From Biscogniauxia marginata (taxonomy: Eukaryota; Ascomycota; Sordariomycetes; Xylariales; Xylariaceae), in the NCBI GenBank assembly GCA_022695795.1, contig MU404082.1:186001-250000 (forward strand): DNA of 64,000 nucleotides, given 5' to 3'. Below, piece by piece: positions 23,601 to 36,813 of this stretch. A program made the translations under genes and the position numbers. The first letter of the stretch is position 1; every line of letters starts with the position of its first letter. Below the pieces are notes generated by a model. It was not told where the DNA came from. It worked only from the letters and a program-made list of their open reading frames with translations, and did no database searches.

Positions 23601-26600
23601 AGTTCGGGCTTAACAACCTGACTTCTACGTCGCTCCAGGCAACGTTTAAAGACATTTATGAGGTCCTGGAGGAACGACATCAGCAGTGGTTTGCGAGTCA
23701 TCTCGTTGAAGAACGAGCTAAGATGCAGCCAAACTACCACCAAGTATACCTCGACTTGGTGAAACTGTTTCAGCACCAAGGGCTGTGGTCTGAGGTTCTG
23801 AGACAAACCTACATCAGCGTGGCTCGTATGCTCAATGCGGAGAGCACGATGCAAAACTCGACCGATAGGACGCATCTCAAATACCTAGGTGCTTGGTTAG
23901 GTCTTTTGACCATTGCGAGGGACCAGCCCATCAGACACAAGAATATTGCATTCAAGCAGCTACTTATTGAAGCGCACGACACTAAGAGACTGGTTGTGGT
24001 GGTGCCTTTTGTCTGCAAGGTTCTCATTCAGGCCGCCAAGTCGACCATCTTCCGTCCTCCGAATCCTTGGTTGATGGATATCATTCACCTCCTCATCGAG
24101 CTTTACAACAATGCGGAATTGAAACTTAATCAAAAGTTTGAGATTGAGGTTCTCTGTAAAGACTTGTCCCTCGACCACAAAAGCATTGAGCCATCTAAAG
24201 AGCTCGAGGATCGTGTCCCGATCGATGATGTTAGTGAAATAGTCGTGCCGGATGGCTTAGAACATTTCGAGGATCTATCCTTGAACGGATTGGCTACCGC
24301 GGTTGCACCGGGCCTGTCACAACACCCCATGCCAGTATCGGTCCCGGAGGTTAGTAACATGCTATCGATTCCACCGACGAATGAAATGGTTGTTGGAACC
24401 GTCCGCCTGCATGAGATGGTCCGCGATGCTGTGACAAAAGCCCTCCGCGATATCATTCAGCCCGTCGTTGACAGGTCTGTTACTATCGCTGCTATTAGCA
24501 CACAACAGATGATACACAAGGACTTTGCTACCGAGCCTGACGAGAACAAGCTCCGAACGGCTGCCATCAACATGGTAAAGAGGACTGCTGGAAGCCTTGC
24601 TCAAGTGACATCAAAGGAACCCCTCAGAGCCAACATCACCAACTATTTGCGAGGATCCGCAAATGATTTACCTCAGGGGTTGCCCGAGGGCACAATCATC
24701 ATGTGTGTCAATTCTAACCTCGATCTCGCATGCAACATAATTGAGAAACAGGCCGAAGAGCGGGCCGTGCCAGAAATTGAAGAAATGATCGAGGGCGAGC
24801 TGGAGAATCGGCGGCGCCATCGTGTGCAACGGCCGAATGAATCTTATGTCGATCCCGGCCTGAGCCGATGGGCCATGACTATACCACATCCCTACAAACT
24901 CTCTCCTAACATGGCAGGTTTGAATGCGGAGCAAATGGCTATTTACGATGATTTTGCGAGGCAGCCCAGAGGGGGTACCCAAGGTGGTGCGACTCATTCT
25001 TCTTCGGCTTCGGACGCGACCAGAAACATCGCAAATGAGGTTCTGCAAGATCAGTTCAGCTCAGTGCCAAGCCTTGCAACTCCTGCTGAGACGCCTTCCC
25101 TTCCCCATATTAGTACCCAAATGCCATATTCTCATGTGCATGCGGGTATGGCCAATGGCCGTCCGTCGGCCCATCCGGGTCAGATGGACGTCAGGGTTAT
25201 CGCTGATAGGGTCACGAAATTGCTGGACCAATTAAAGCATACTGCTGATAACTCGAGTGAGGAACACTTCAGTGACCTTCCTAAGCCACATAGTATTCTC
25301 GACGTCGTGGATGCGTTTACTCAGGTCATAATAAAGACGTCCCAGAACTCCGAAGAGTTTTCTCTGTACGCCGCGGAAAAGATATGCAACCTCCTCTTCA
25401 GCCAATACAACCACAACACACTGTTCCTGGAGAGTCTCGTCCACATTCTCGAGTTGATATTGAAGATATCAGCTAGCTCTGGTCCCACCGTCCATGATCG
25501 TGTCCAGCTCACATTCTACCAGCAACCTCCTCAAAACATACTCAACATTCCCCTGATTGCCGCACTACTTCCAACAGACCTTTTGGATCTGCACAATATC
25601 GACCAGATGATGGCCAAGGTTCTAGCACAACGCGAAGAAGGGTTCCTGGAATTTTTTGAGCAGCTCTTAGACTTGACGCTATTCAACAACCGGCCGGTTG
25701 CATTGTTCGCCGATTTCGTGCGAAGTCTCGAGATTGCTTGGGAATGGATTAATGAGGACCCAAGTCTCGAGGTGGGCCAGAGACTGAAATCCAAGTTCCT
25801 TGGCTCCGGTCTCCCCAAACCTCCGAGCCAGTCCTCAGAGAACGGGAATGAGCGACAAGATCAATTTGAATACGTCTTCGACGAGTGGGTTCGACTGTCT
25901 GGAAACTACAACGCGACAGACAAGGCGCTAGTGGCATTCGTAAGGCAGATGCGCACTAAAGGCATCATTACAGGCAAGGATGACTTCCTAGTTTTCCTAC
26001 GCAAGGCTATTGATGCGTCGGTCGGTCACTACGAACAGGTTTCCCATTCTGGTGGAAGTAGCACAGAGGCTTTCGTTCCTGTAGATTCTGTCGTCAAGAT
26101 GGTTGTGATTTTTGCCAAAGATAGTTCTGCCGACACGGAGGGCTCGAAGGGTGGCGTTATCCCGATCTTGGACGCTGTCATATCCTTAGTGGCCGTGATT
26201 CTCAACCACCATCATGTGACCCGAGGCGAGCATTTCAACCAGCGCGTATTCTTCCGCCTCTTCTCGATACTGATACATGGTACTGATGCCATCTTTACTG
26301 ACGGCCTAGAGTCTTGCCGGAAAGACTTCATATTGCGACTTGCAGACACATTGCTGCACCTAAGTCCGGAGCGTTTCCCGGGCTTCGCCTTTGGCTGGCT
26401 TGAGTTAATAGGGCACAGGCGATTCGTGCCAGATCTGCTCCTCCTCGAGTCAAAGCGCGGATGGGCCCCATATACCAAGATCCTACAGTCACTTCTGAGA
26501 CACGTCTGCGAGCACATGAAAGCCATTGATGTGGCCGATGTCGTCAAGGAATATTATCGCGCGGTCGTGAAACAATTGATCATACTCTCCCACGACTTTC

Positions 26601-27423
26601 CAGACTATATGTCTGCAAATGCTGTGCAGCTCTGTGCCAGCATCGCCCCTCATTGCAAGCAACTGAGGAACATTGTTCTTAATTCTAATCCTCGGTCGGA
26701 TGCCGGAGAAGACGTCTTGCAGCCTACTGTTTCTGGTTCTAACTCTCCTTTGCCTCGTCTTAGGGGGACAGGTATGCTCGACATTTTGGAACAGCTTGTG
26801 CAAGGTGGTCCTTCGGAGGATGGTATTGCACACCTCACGCATGCTATTAACAGAAGCAACGCGAGCGAAACAATGTTTGGCAATGTGCGCCTCAATATCG
26901 ATGGGAAGCTCATCGACGAAATTGTGACCTTCATCGGTAATCACGCCGTCAATAGACCTCGACAAGATAGATCCGTATTCATTCCTGGGTCAGCCGACGT
27001 GGCTACACTGTCACTCCTGGTGCATGAGTTGCAGCCCGAAGGCCGGTATATTCTACTGAGCAGCATTGTCGATCGATTGCGATACCCTGGTCTGGTGACT
27101 GAATACTTTACTTTGGTCATCCTCGATATTTTCGGCCAAGATATGAATGATCCTGAGGAAGCAGATATTCGCCAGCAAATTGTTCGTGTTCTCCTTGAGC
27201 GATTCGCTGGGTTCTGGCCACAGCCATGGGGTCTTATGACGCTCATCATAGAATTGACAAAGAACGAGAAGTACATGTTCTTCGACCAGCCGTTTATCAA
27301 GGCGGATCGCGACGTAGGTAACCCCCTTTTACAATTCCTCTGCTGCCGTACTTTTTAATATGTCTAACCAATTTTAAGCAGATTGCGGACCAGTTCCTGG
27401 CCATTGTGCGGCAAACGCAATAG
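20618..27423 (+). CDS. NOT1: CCR4-NOT complex scaffold subunit NOT1
   Basis: NOT1 holds the CCR4 and CAF1 deadenylases, CAF40 and the NOT2/NOT5 module and so controls mRNA decay. The exons are 20618-20887, 21001-21325, 21396-27313 and 27382-27423, encoding 2184 residues, the usual size. The N-terminus is Pro/Ser-rich, then helical (LTKIVVAQVYLLLSTIKEDGD). The middle has the HEAT-type and CAF1-binding regions (IQFGLNNLTSTSLQATF, then FEDLSLNGLATAV). A DUF3819-like CAF40-binding block follows (MVRDAVTKALRDIIQPVVDRS, VTIAAISTQQMIHKDF). The C-terminal NOT1 domain ends with VRVLLERFAGFWPQPWGLMT and LTKNEKYMFF. The last exon adds only 13 residues (IADQFLAIVRQTQ). The first intron (113 nt) separates residue 90 from the rest. 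Most of the gene is one 5.9-kb exon. The start is the first in-frame ATG in a pyrimidine-rich leader. Confidence 0.95.
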
Positions 27424-30020
27424 AGAAAACCTCCATGCCGCTATCGCCGTGATTTCACCCTGCAGTCTTGCTGGGGCATCCCGAGTTACATTGCAGTAAT
27501 TCTTGACGAAGACACATTACGTATTAGATCCCCTTTGAACGTTGGCAGTATAAGGGTATGATTCTTGGTGGGAAGCGATGCCATTCAGGCGCCAAAACAG
27601 GTACAGGGGCATTCGGCGGCGTCTATGGCAAATAATGACACTTGTATGCTTGTATGTTTGTATGTTGTTTCAAGGGTGCGCGTTGAAAGGCTGCTTTGGC
27701 AAGGGTCTAGCATTGTGCATTTCAGCGTCTGTATCAATATATAGAGCGGTGGGCACCCAACAAAAGAATACTTGGTCCTCCGATCTATAGTGGGGATGGT
27801 ATGGTGAACGTGTGTATAGCTAAGGAGTTTCCAAGAGGAAAAAAAATCAACTGCTCTCAGATATAGGGACTATAATGCTTGAAAGGCCTTATGAGGTAGT
27901 GTAAGAGTTGTGATGATACCTATTAGAGAGGTATCTTGTATGTATATTTATTCCTATGGGATACGAGCAACTTCGGCCGGTAATGATGTGTATAGTTCAA
28001 AATAGGCTACTTGTCATCCATTGGAGATTTCCGCGAGAATCATTAACCTACCTCGGAGATCTATTTCGTATACGCTGGCTTCGGGCGTGAATTATGTAGA
28101 TCACTGCGCACATTAACCTATAGTGTTTAAGGGAAATAGCTATACCTGAGATAAAAAAAAATATACCTAGTAAGAGACCAGTTTTCTGCCTTGAAATCCA
28201 TGGATATCACGTAGTAGAGAGGTACTTGTCCCAGGCATAACAGGATATCTTCATTTTCGTTATTTATTGACCTGCCTATCTGAACTCCATTCTTATATGG
28301 ATGATTCGCTGGACTATCACATCTCCAGGCCTGGAGACTGTTCCTAAGGTTGTCTTCTCCCTCTGTTGAGATTGCTACATTAGTCACACCGGAAAATATG
28401 AAAGAGTTGTTAAAGTAGGCATAGTTTAGGATCCGGTACCTAGGTAGATTCAGTTTCCATAGAATTGAAATCCCATATCTGGTTTCGTTAAACAAATAAG
28501 TCTTTTAGTAGCTCTTAGATTAAATGTGTGCGCAAACATAGACAGAGTATATTAAAGAGAGCAAGGCTCGGCATCAACCTAATCTATGTACGTGCCTCTC
28601 CTAGTCACTTAAATCGGCCGTAAAAAACAGGACTTACAAGAACCACCCCTTCCATTCCATTCCCTAGAAATGACCTGGGGTACTCGATTACGAGCGAGTT
28701 CTTTTGACCTCGTGATAACAAAATGATCAAACTGTTGAAACATAAGCCTTACTAAGCTAAGGCGCATAAAACTCTTCTATAAATCAACACAAACATCAAC
28801 TTGAAGATCGTTGATACTATTTGATTGTTCTGTATGACCATCGTACTAGAGAATGATATATATCCCTCTAGGTTAGGTGACGTGTCTCAGCCCCGTTCCA
28901 GAGGATCGTAAATGATACAGATCTAGGTCCAGGTCCAGTTGAGGTATATAATCTAAGGTTACACGCCGTAGAGTACTAAGAATGAACAACGGGGTATTGA
29001 GGGCACTATAGAATTTTTACCCAAAAAGATACTTTGCGGGCATGCCAAACAAAGGGATTAAGTCACGGTCTAGAACTAGCATCGACGAGCATAGTCGACG
29101 GCGAGTCATATCTTAATTGATATTACATGAGAATATCCGATGTTATCTGATCCGCGATCTGGTTTCTCGGCGACTTTTTGGAGATCGTGGTGCCGAGGAG
29201 CACCAGGATCGATATATATATGTCCGTAACACGGGCTGGAGAAAAGATCGTCGATACTGTTGTTATTGTTGTCGTACTCGGAGGTATTGCTCCATCTCTT
29301 GTCTTGAGGCAGATTCGAATAGTAATAACTTGAGGGAGACATGTATACAAGCTGAAACGTCTCTTCTTATTGGCCGCGATAACTTTTCTTCACCTGCCAA
29401 AATAGTATTGGCTCTGACTAGAAAGACTCTTTGTAGGACGTAACCTCCACATTCTGACTCTAGCAACATTGAAAGTCTCAGAGATACTAGGGCTTTTCGT
29501 CCTTTTCAGAAGGTTTCAGATCAGCTCTGGTTGACGAATTTGCAGAATTGAGCCACACAACAGGTTAAGGGTTCTTTCATGTAATTACAAAATAACTAAT
29601 AGAGAAAGCTCGTGCTTCACAGTTTCATAGTCTCCGTCACAACACTAGTGACCCACGCATCGTTCTAAGTTCCTGGAACCTATCAACGGTCAGACAAACT
29701 GCATTGGCACTTTAGTTAGTGTCGTTCATGGAGATGCAGAGAGCATGATGACATATTAAATGAACCCGGCAGTACGAAAGGCCAGGATATCCGGCGGTTG
29801 TCTGTTCGTCTCGTCCGTAAACAGCTCTTGAGGAATACCGGGCTGGTATCCAAAAAGATATGATCATATGATGCCCAAGAGTGATCGATCATAGACTGTC
29901 CCCACTTCACGACTTCAACAATAATCCCCCAATAGCCTTTATTTTATCTATTTTATGAGCATTTAGGGGCCTATTCTTTCAGCTACATGATTATGAAGTC
30001 CTGAATTGAAAAATCGAGTC

Positions 30021-30041
30021 TGTGTGTGTGTGTGTGTGTGG
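30021..30041. repeat. (TG)n microsatellite
   Basis: About ten uninterrupted TG units occur in the AT-rich accessory region. No gene is adjacent. Confidence 0.9.
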
Positions 30042-32320
30042 GTGCGTTGGACCCGCCATTCGTAAGATGACGAGGACATGTCTGCATAAAGTTAAGATAG
30101 GATTTAGGCGAATTTAGATTCTACATGAAGACCCAAGTCAATGTACGTTTTAAGAAGCCAAAGAAAAAACCGAGGCCCGATGATTGCGTCCTACGGGGCA
30201 ATTCCTACTAACCCTTCGTAAGCTGGCCCAAAAGCCAGTGACCAATTGCGAGTTGTGCCGATGGCTCTGCCCTTATTTAATGCCGACCAGTAACTATTCA
30301 GTATATCTACAGATCTAACGATATCATGTGCTATTAACTTGGTTAGGAACGATCTATTGAGTAGAAGTTGGCAAATGCTTAAGGGGCGGCATCTTCTTCC
30401 TGACCTGTGTACTAAACTATTACGGAACAAGAATCAGGCTTATTGACTTCTCTACTCAGGACACAACTTGTCTAAGCTCCTGGTTCTAGTTAGTTGTCGC
30501 GAAGGAATTCTCGATGAACTAGAGGAGAAGATTGTCCAAGTAGAATTATGAGAGGAGTATCTCGTAGCACAACGTGAAGGGTTCCTGGGGGCGGGATGTC
30601 ATGGTCGTATAGCGGGGAGCAGTTCCGAGGTGATACCGCACGTAGAGATGATCCAGTCAGTATATGTCGTGTTTATTAAAGTGAAACACATGAAGCATGG
30701 GGATAAGTAGCCGCAACGGATACGGGGATTCACAAACCCATATTCTGAGGATCGGTGCCTCGTGGTTGCGCGATCTATTGGATATTCCAAAAGGATCTAA
30801 GACTTTTAATGTATCATGACTCTAATGAATTACGAGTCTAATGGAATATTTTCAACTGAAGCGTTCAATTCATTATTCACGTGTTAGAAATTATGTAAAT
30901 TATATTCTTGTCTCTTGTGGGGTAACTAGACTTTCTGTTCGATTTGGCAAATAATTTCTGGTTACCCTGACGCTCGTTGTGTTACTTTTATGTCTCGTTT
31001 AATACCTGGTGCCTTAAATCTATGGATGTATGATATATTACAATGCCAGGCTTTTTCTTATCGAATTTATAAAAGGTAACATGTTAAAGAAACTAGGTTA
31101 CTCTCTATCTAGCCTAGAAAACCTCAGTTTAAAAACATTTACGATTTAGTAATAACTTCCCTGGAGAGTGTTTTAATGCGATATAAGCATCATAATGTTA
31201 CTAGTTATGTTTGAAATCATATTAGCCGTTATAAGTACAGTGATATTAGCCTTATCATTGGCTTTATTATACGAACTAAGCCTTTCCTCTCGGTTATAAA
31301 GTTTCACGACTGGCTTTCCGCCATAACCAAAAGGGGCGAATAATGACACAGGACTATACCTCGCTATTAAAAATACTTTACACTAATATGTAATGTACAT
31401 TACATAAGCTTTGAAAGCGCTTAATAATATCTGCTCGATATTATTTAAAAGAATTTACCAGGGTATAATAAAAAGTGGTGTTTTACAAGTATTATTATTA
31501 AGTTATAACTATACTTAATTTATTAATAAATTAATATGTTAATTATACCAAAGATTCAGACTTTTTATTGCGAGTATTATTTGAAAAACAAAGATAGTTA
31601 AATATTACAAGGTTATTTAATATATTTCGAAGTCGATTACATTATAAACCACTTGAATTCTGCTTTAACTTTAGTTATAAGGGAGTAAAAAAGGGTTCTA
31701 GGCTTATGGACTTGCGCACCACCTGTTCAGACAGGTCTAGATTAATAGAGTGAGCACTTAGTTCCAAGGAAATAATGGGCATGTCTTTGTGCTAGTTCCG
31801 GGGCTGTGTATCGATCGTGACAATTGTCAGTTTTAGGGGCCGAGGGAACACAGGACTAGCAGATGTATGACTAGAATCAGACATCAACGGAGACCGTATC
31901 ACATTGGAGACTCTGGCTGAAAAGTAATGACTTACATACTTGCATTATAGTTGCAGGCGTGATGGTTATTGATGAGAATGGCTGTTCTTATACATGTCAT
32001 GCTATAGTATGTACCTAACGCCTAGACCACAACCTTGAGGCGCTCTTATTAGGTATGATTTCTTAGTTTGGTGTATAGAACCATAGCTGGAACATAAATT
32101 TGAACGGATAATACCGCTTTACATGAATACGGAATTTGCTGAATATTGTGGCTTCGTTGGACAGCTAATGTAGTGGATATTCATGGCTATTGTGTCTCAG
32201 TCACTTTCAGTTGTGATATGCTCTCGTGACTTCATGTTCATCTGCGATCGATAGATCAGATCCTTGACAAGCAGAGACGACTGAATAGGCAAGTAATTAG
32301 CTAATACTTTCCAAGAAAGC

Positions 32321-32327
32321 TATAAAG
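32321..32327 (+). promoter_or_regulatory. Candidate TATA box of the secreted-protein gene at 32476
   Basis: TATAAAG lies 149 bases before the start codon at 32476, a plausible distance allowing for a 5' UTR of about 100 bases. No other element was identified. Confidence 0.35.
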
Positions 32328-32475
32328 TATGGTTACAGAGCTCCTTAGATGAAGAATCTTTACCATCATTATTACTCGACCCTCGGACACAGTTCAATCT
32401 TTTCAGAAGACTACCGTAAATTATTCCAAGCTTCTCACATTCAGTTCTTAACCATAATCCATCGACATCCTCAGT

Positions 32476-33212
32476 ATGCAGCCCTTCACATTCTTCCTTG
32501 CCGCCCTCTCGGCAGGCTCTGTCTTTGCAAGCCCTTTCATGAATCCCGTTTCTCGGCAAACTGGGGTCAACGTTGTCGACAGAGTTCTTAACGCTCTTAG
32601 CACTGTCAAGCCTGTAATTGATGCAGAAGTTGTCTCTATCAGTACGTGTCTTTGCATCGTATAGTCATCATTTTGTTACAGTTCATTAACTATAATCTAG
32701 ACCATCTTGTCGCCAATACTGTTACCAGGGAGATTATACCCGAAATCCAGACCAGCCTCACCAATATCGCCAATGAGCTGGCCACCCTCAGGGCCGATGT
32801 GGAACCTCTAGTGACTGGTGTCATCCAACCTCTGGTCGAATCAGAGGTCACTGTAATTTCTAACCTCTTAAACGATACCACCACCTTGGCCCAAGAGGTT
32901 GGGAGTGTGGTCAGAGGAATCCTTGATAATGTGCCTACTGGTATGAATGATTCCGTTATCGTAATAGCAATAGATATGGTATACTGACGCTCTACGACAG
33001 AGTTAGTCAGGGCCCTCAGGCAGGAACTCGCCGTTGTTCTGAATGAGCTCGCACCTGCTGTCAACCCCATCATCACACTTTCTCAGGCCGTCGTTACTCC
33101 GCCATTGTCCGGCAGCGTGGTTGCACTTCTCAGGCAACAGATTTCTGCGCTGAAGAACCTAATCCCAAGTATTCTGGGCCCGCTCCTCGCTGCATTGCTC
33201 CAGCTTCTATGA
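32476..33212 (+). CDS. Small secreted cysteine-free helical protein (HsbA / cell-wall-mannoprotein-like)
   Basis: The exons are 32476-32641, 32701-32940 and 33001-33212, with GT-AG introns of 59 and 60 nt, and encode 205 residues. The start follows TATAAAG by 149 bases. Residues 1-18 are a signal peptide (MQPFTFFLAALSAGSVFA). The mature protein has no cysteine and consists of Leu/Val/Ile-patterned amphipathic segments, such as EIQTSLTNIANELATLRADV, then VISNLLNDTTTLAQEV, ending in LKNLIPSILGPLLAALLQLL. Length, signal peptide and helical pattern recall hydrophobic-surface-binding protein A and fungal cell-wall galactomannoproteins, but no diagnostic motif was seen. The gene stands alone in an AT-rich, relic-filled region, a setting common for secreted effector-like or surface proteins. 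The coding call is solid because three exons keep frame; the family call is tentative. Confidence 0.72.
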
Positions 33213-35149
33213 GAGGAAGTCAAGGCATTTTTAGCCCGACACTGGATTGGCAATAACGAAGTAGGACGATGAGATGATAAGTTGAACGAGTGATATTGTA
33301 TTGATTGGGCTATCGATATTAGTGTCCGAGTATATGTAACTGGTATCCCATGGTGGAAACCCGAAAATACAACCACGCTCATTATAATAGGTTGCTAAGA
33401 CTCTGTGGCCTTTTTAAACGTGATTTACCTACCTAAAGATATTTATTTTCTTGAAAAAAATAATGCTCCCTTATTAATTATTCAGGGCCGTAAAACTAAT
33501 GCTTAACGATTCGCTGTCGCTATATATAGTAGGCGCATTCGAAAAAAGGGGGTTCGTTTTACACGCTTATAACCTCCTAAACAACTTTACCTTCACCGAA
33601 AGCAACCTTGTCGGCCATACTTCAATACTATATGTATTATGTTGATTTATAGGGAAAAGGTGTTATGCGCCTTAGCTTAGTGAAGCTTGTATTTCAATAA
33701 TACCTAACAGTGATTGCCAACTTATAAAGAAGATAATATATAGAAAGAGCGATCCGTGATTAATTGAGTTCGTCTTAAGCTATCTAGGGATATCTTAAGG
33801 AACGGGGATATTTTTTGCTGTTTACGATATCTCCAAATGTGCCTGTTTATACCACCCCATTGGCACTTGGTGGGCCGTTGCTGCTACATACTTAGCAAAT
33901 AAAGAGCATTGATACCCTGCACCGGTGATAGGATACTCTCCAGAAAGAACTCATCATTGGCTATTCGTTTTGTGAAAGTTCAGTCTACAGTGCTCAGACT
34001 GCCCAGCCGTTCTACGAAACTTCCTTATCGACTTTTCGCCAGCAGAAAGTATTCACTGGATCCGTCATGACCTCTAAGCTCATCAGACATACTTTCGGTA
34101 TCAAGTCTGAGAGCATTCGAGCGTCTGCTTTGATCGGTCCTTACAATGCATAACTCGACGCGGACGATGTTACCTGTGTATGCGAGGATATCTTGGAAAC
34201 GATCTCAACCAAAATGCGTGAATAGCAGGTGAGCAGCATATTGTAACAGCTGTAACGCATTATTAGAATATTCTAGATCATGGTAAACAACCTCTCAAAA
34301 GCGGACAATGGTAGGACAAGTTACGCGAAAAATGAAGTAATTATCTTTTGAGCCGTTAGTATTGCCCCAAAAGGCTTTCCACTTGAAGCAAATTGATGCA
34401 ACGTTAGCCGCGATAGTCGTAAAGTATAGTGTTGTATTAAGACCAAATATCTCTGTAACAGACATGAATACAACCCTAGGCCGATCTTTTCATGTCATAG
34501 AAAAGTCAGCTGGGAGATGTCTTCAAGGGTAGACAAAGTATGGTCAAATCTGCAAAGATGGAGACGAAGCCCGAGAGGATGTGAGCGATGACAACAAGAC
34601 GATGTGAACATTTAAAGCGATGGGCAGCGTCTATCTCGATCTGCAAATTACACACTTTAAAAATGATAATACCTTGCCGTTATTTCAAGGATGCCAAGGT
34701 CAATTATCGTGATATAAAAGGAATAACGCAACCAATGCTTGACTCCGGATATTTGAATATGCAAGAGAAAATAGGGGGTTTAGAAAACCACGGGGCGTGA
34801 ACTCGATCAAGTCTTCGGCTAACTAACTATTGCATAAGAGATAATAAAAACACATAAGACCTAAGTATAAGTACCTAGGAAGGTACCTACAAGAGCCCTG
34901 GAGGTACATATTCAATGCAATCAATGTAACAAGCACAAAGACCTAATAAATGGTGGTGCTCTCCCTTGGAACTGCGGTGTAATTCTTAAATGAGCATATC
35001 TCCAACCTACAAAAGCCCATCAGAATCCATCCGACATCACAGCACCAACATCAACATGTAAGACAAACTAATAAGGCAACTGGTATACTTTCGCATAATC
35101 ACTCAATTACCTCACATTATTCATACCAGGCTTCAAGCCCAAACCCAAC
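33213..35149. other. AT-rich spacer with one decayed coding-like stretch
   Basis: No intact gene was found. On the plus strand around 34020-34215 one frame reads like protein (QKVFTGSVMTSKLIRHTFG, then IRASALIGPYNA) up to a TAA, and continues after it (LDADDVTCVCEDILETISTK) to a TAG. This suggests a mutated gene fragment of unknown family. CCTAGGAAGGTACCTAC motifs recur near 34875. Confidence 0.4.
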
Positions 35150-35543
35150 ATGTTCGAGCAATTCAGCCCGCAAGATATCCCTCCTCTCATTGTCGCCTCC
35201 GGGACGTGCCTCACCGGGTTGTGGTCGGTATGGAATGCGCGAGGTTCGATAGTCGCGTTCGGCTTCCCCCCTCGCGTGGCCGACACTCCAGCTACGCATC
35301 CCGTCATGGTCTGCTGTCAAGTTCGCACCACCATATTAGGCATGATCATCTTTGCCTTTTACTCGCGACGCAAGTTCGACGAGATCGATACCGTTATGGC
35401 TATCATGGGTACCTACGCTGGTATCATGGACAGCTAGCTACATTTTCAACAGGGAGGGCAGTCCCCGGAAAGCCCTCTTCCGGCTTATTGTTGGGTTATC
35501 GATCGGTACATGGGGCTATGCTGGTATGACAGGAGGCCGTTGA
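35150..35543 (+). pseudogene. Four-helix membrane protein gene (DUF4267-like) frameshifted by a 4-bp duplication
   Basis: Reading from ATG 35150 gives 95 residues with hydrophobic stretches (PPLIVASGTCLTGLWSVW, TTILGMIIFAFYS, VMAIMGTYAGIMD) and stops at TAG 35435-35437. The plus-one frame from 35440 continues the expected protein: SYIFNREGSPRKALF, a fourth hydrophobic stretch (RLIVGLSIGTWGYAGM), then a stop at 35543. The two frames meet exactly at a tandem AGCTAGCT (35432-35439). Removing one AGCT would join them. The ~130-residue four-helix design, with an arginine after helix 2, resembles the DUF4267 family of small fungal membrane proteins of unknown role. A gene broken by a short duplication is more likely than a programmed shift, because no slippery site or intron boundary is present. 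A sequencing error cannot be excluded. Confidence 0.6.
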
Positions 35544-36813
35544 TTTTTGAATATAATCCGAAGCCAAGTCAAGTTCGGTGTGCAGGCTTCTCTCGCTTTG
35601 GAGAGTGGTAGAGAATGTTCATGGATCGATGTTCCCTCTAAGATATGTACCTAGTTAGTGTCTGTGAGCACAAGCTAAGCAAACCAACACTGAGGTCGCA
35701 GTGCATATGCAACCCATTCCATTCATATTCATCGGGTGTTCTCATCAACTTCAAATTTTGAGCACTACGTCTCGTGTGTAGAAGAATCAGTTCGCTTTTT
35801 GCAACATTTTCTATATGAATACGAAAGCCTCAATTGGAGCGTTTGTAATAATGTAAATACCTGGCCGATATGGCTGTTTCCACTTCGTGAAACAGAATCT
35901 TGGATATCTCACCCGGAGCCTTGTGCTTCTAAAGTGACAACTACCCCTGTTCCGCCTAGAAGCTGGGATAATTGTGTAACAAACAAAAATACACCTCTTG
36001 ACCACCGTTAAAATGGAATTAGTTAGTTCTGTAAGTCATGCAACATTGCTCTGGCTTATCACACCCCTGAAGCTTATTGTGGAAAGTAGAGAACTTTTTG
36101 TCTTTAATAGCAATACATTTGTAGTAACAGAGAAAACACCTTGTCACAGAGCGACTATGGTATATGGAATAGTAGTAGACCAAATCTAGAACAAAACACA
36201 GGACTGTGTTCCACTGAGATTATCCTGTTATTTCTCTGATAAGAGAATAAGAAAGGCTGAATGTGTATTGTAATTGAAAAATTCGAGCCAATAATCAGAT
36301 TACAGAGCCCTCTTGAGTGGTGCCCCGTAAAGCATTTAGGTTTCCCTAAAAAGAGGTACGTAAGGTCTAAAATAATATCGAGAAAACCCTTATAGATCAA
36401 GCTTGGGGATCCTGACGCTAGAAAGGTACGAATTACGCAGAATTAGAGGAATCATTAGAACCAGCAAGACTTGTACCCAACTATCACAAATTTGACATAT
36501 TATTTTAGTATCCTTATTTCCTCTCGAGTCCTCATGTTTTGGATAAGGTCGAACCTAAATTAGGTCACGATGTGCAGCCTCTATGACTTTCACTTAGATA
36601 AGACTGGAAAGGCTATTTGTTTAGCCTTTCTCCGAATGGATCCGTTCCTGACCAATGACACATAATATTAGGTAGAACACCTTTCCCGCACAGCACCTTG
36701 CTCACCAACGACGGTATACAAACCATTTAAGCTAGTTTCTGCTACACAATTTCTACGGCTAATTAGTATTCCCTGCCTCGTCGTCGGCCTCTTGTCCAGG
36801 ATTCACCACAAAA
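35544..36813. other. AT-rich spacer
   Basis: No supported gene was seen. Short frames on both strands at 35.7-36.4 kb lack start context, domains or splice-compatible continuation. Confidence 0.4.

Larger units (their letters stand above)
27424..32475. other. Gene-poor AT-rich accessory region, left part
   Basis: These 5 kb hold no supported gene. The first few hundred bases are NOT1 3' flank. From about 28.0 kb, and strongest at 30.8-31.7 kb, the sequence is AT-rich with many TA steps and stops in all frames, as in mutated repeat DNA of ascomycetes. The minus-strand frame at 28127-28495 (122 codons) includes GVTNVAISTEGEDNLRNSL and looks protein-like, but it has no start context or recognisable domain, so I regard it as a possible relic. 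I saw no terminal inverted repeats, LTR pair or transposase motif. Confidence 0.55.

Noticed and set aside
29106..29342. 78-codon minus-strand frame in the AT-rich block
   Set aside because: Asn/Ser/Tyr-rich low-complexity frame with no similarity I recognise; may be chance.
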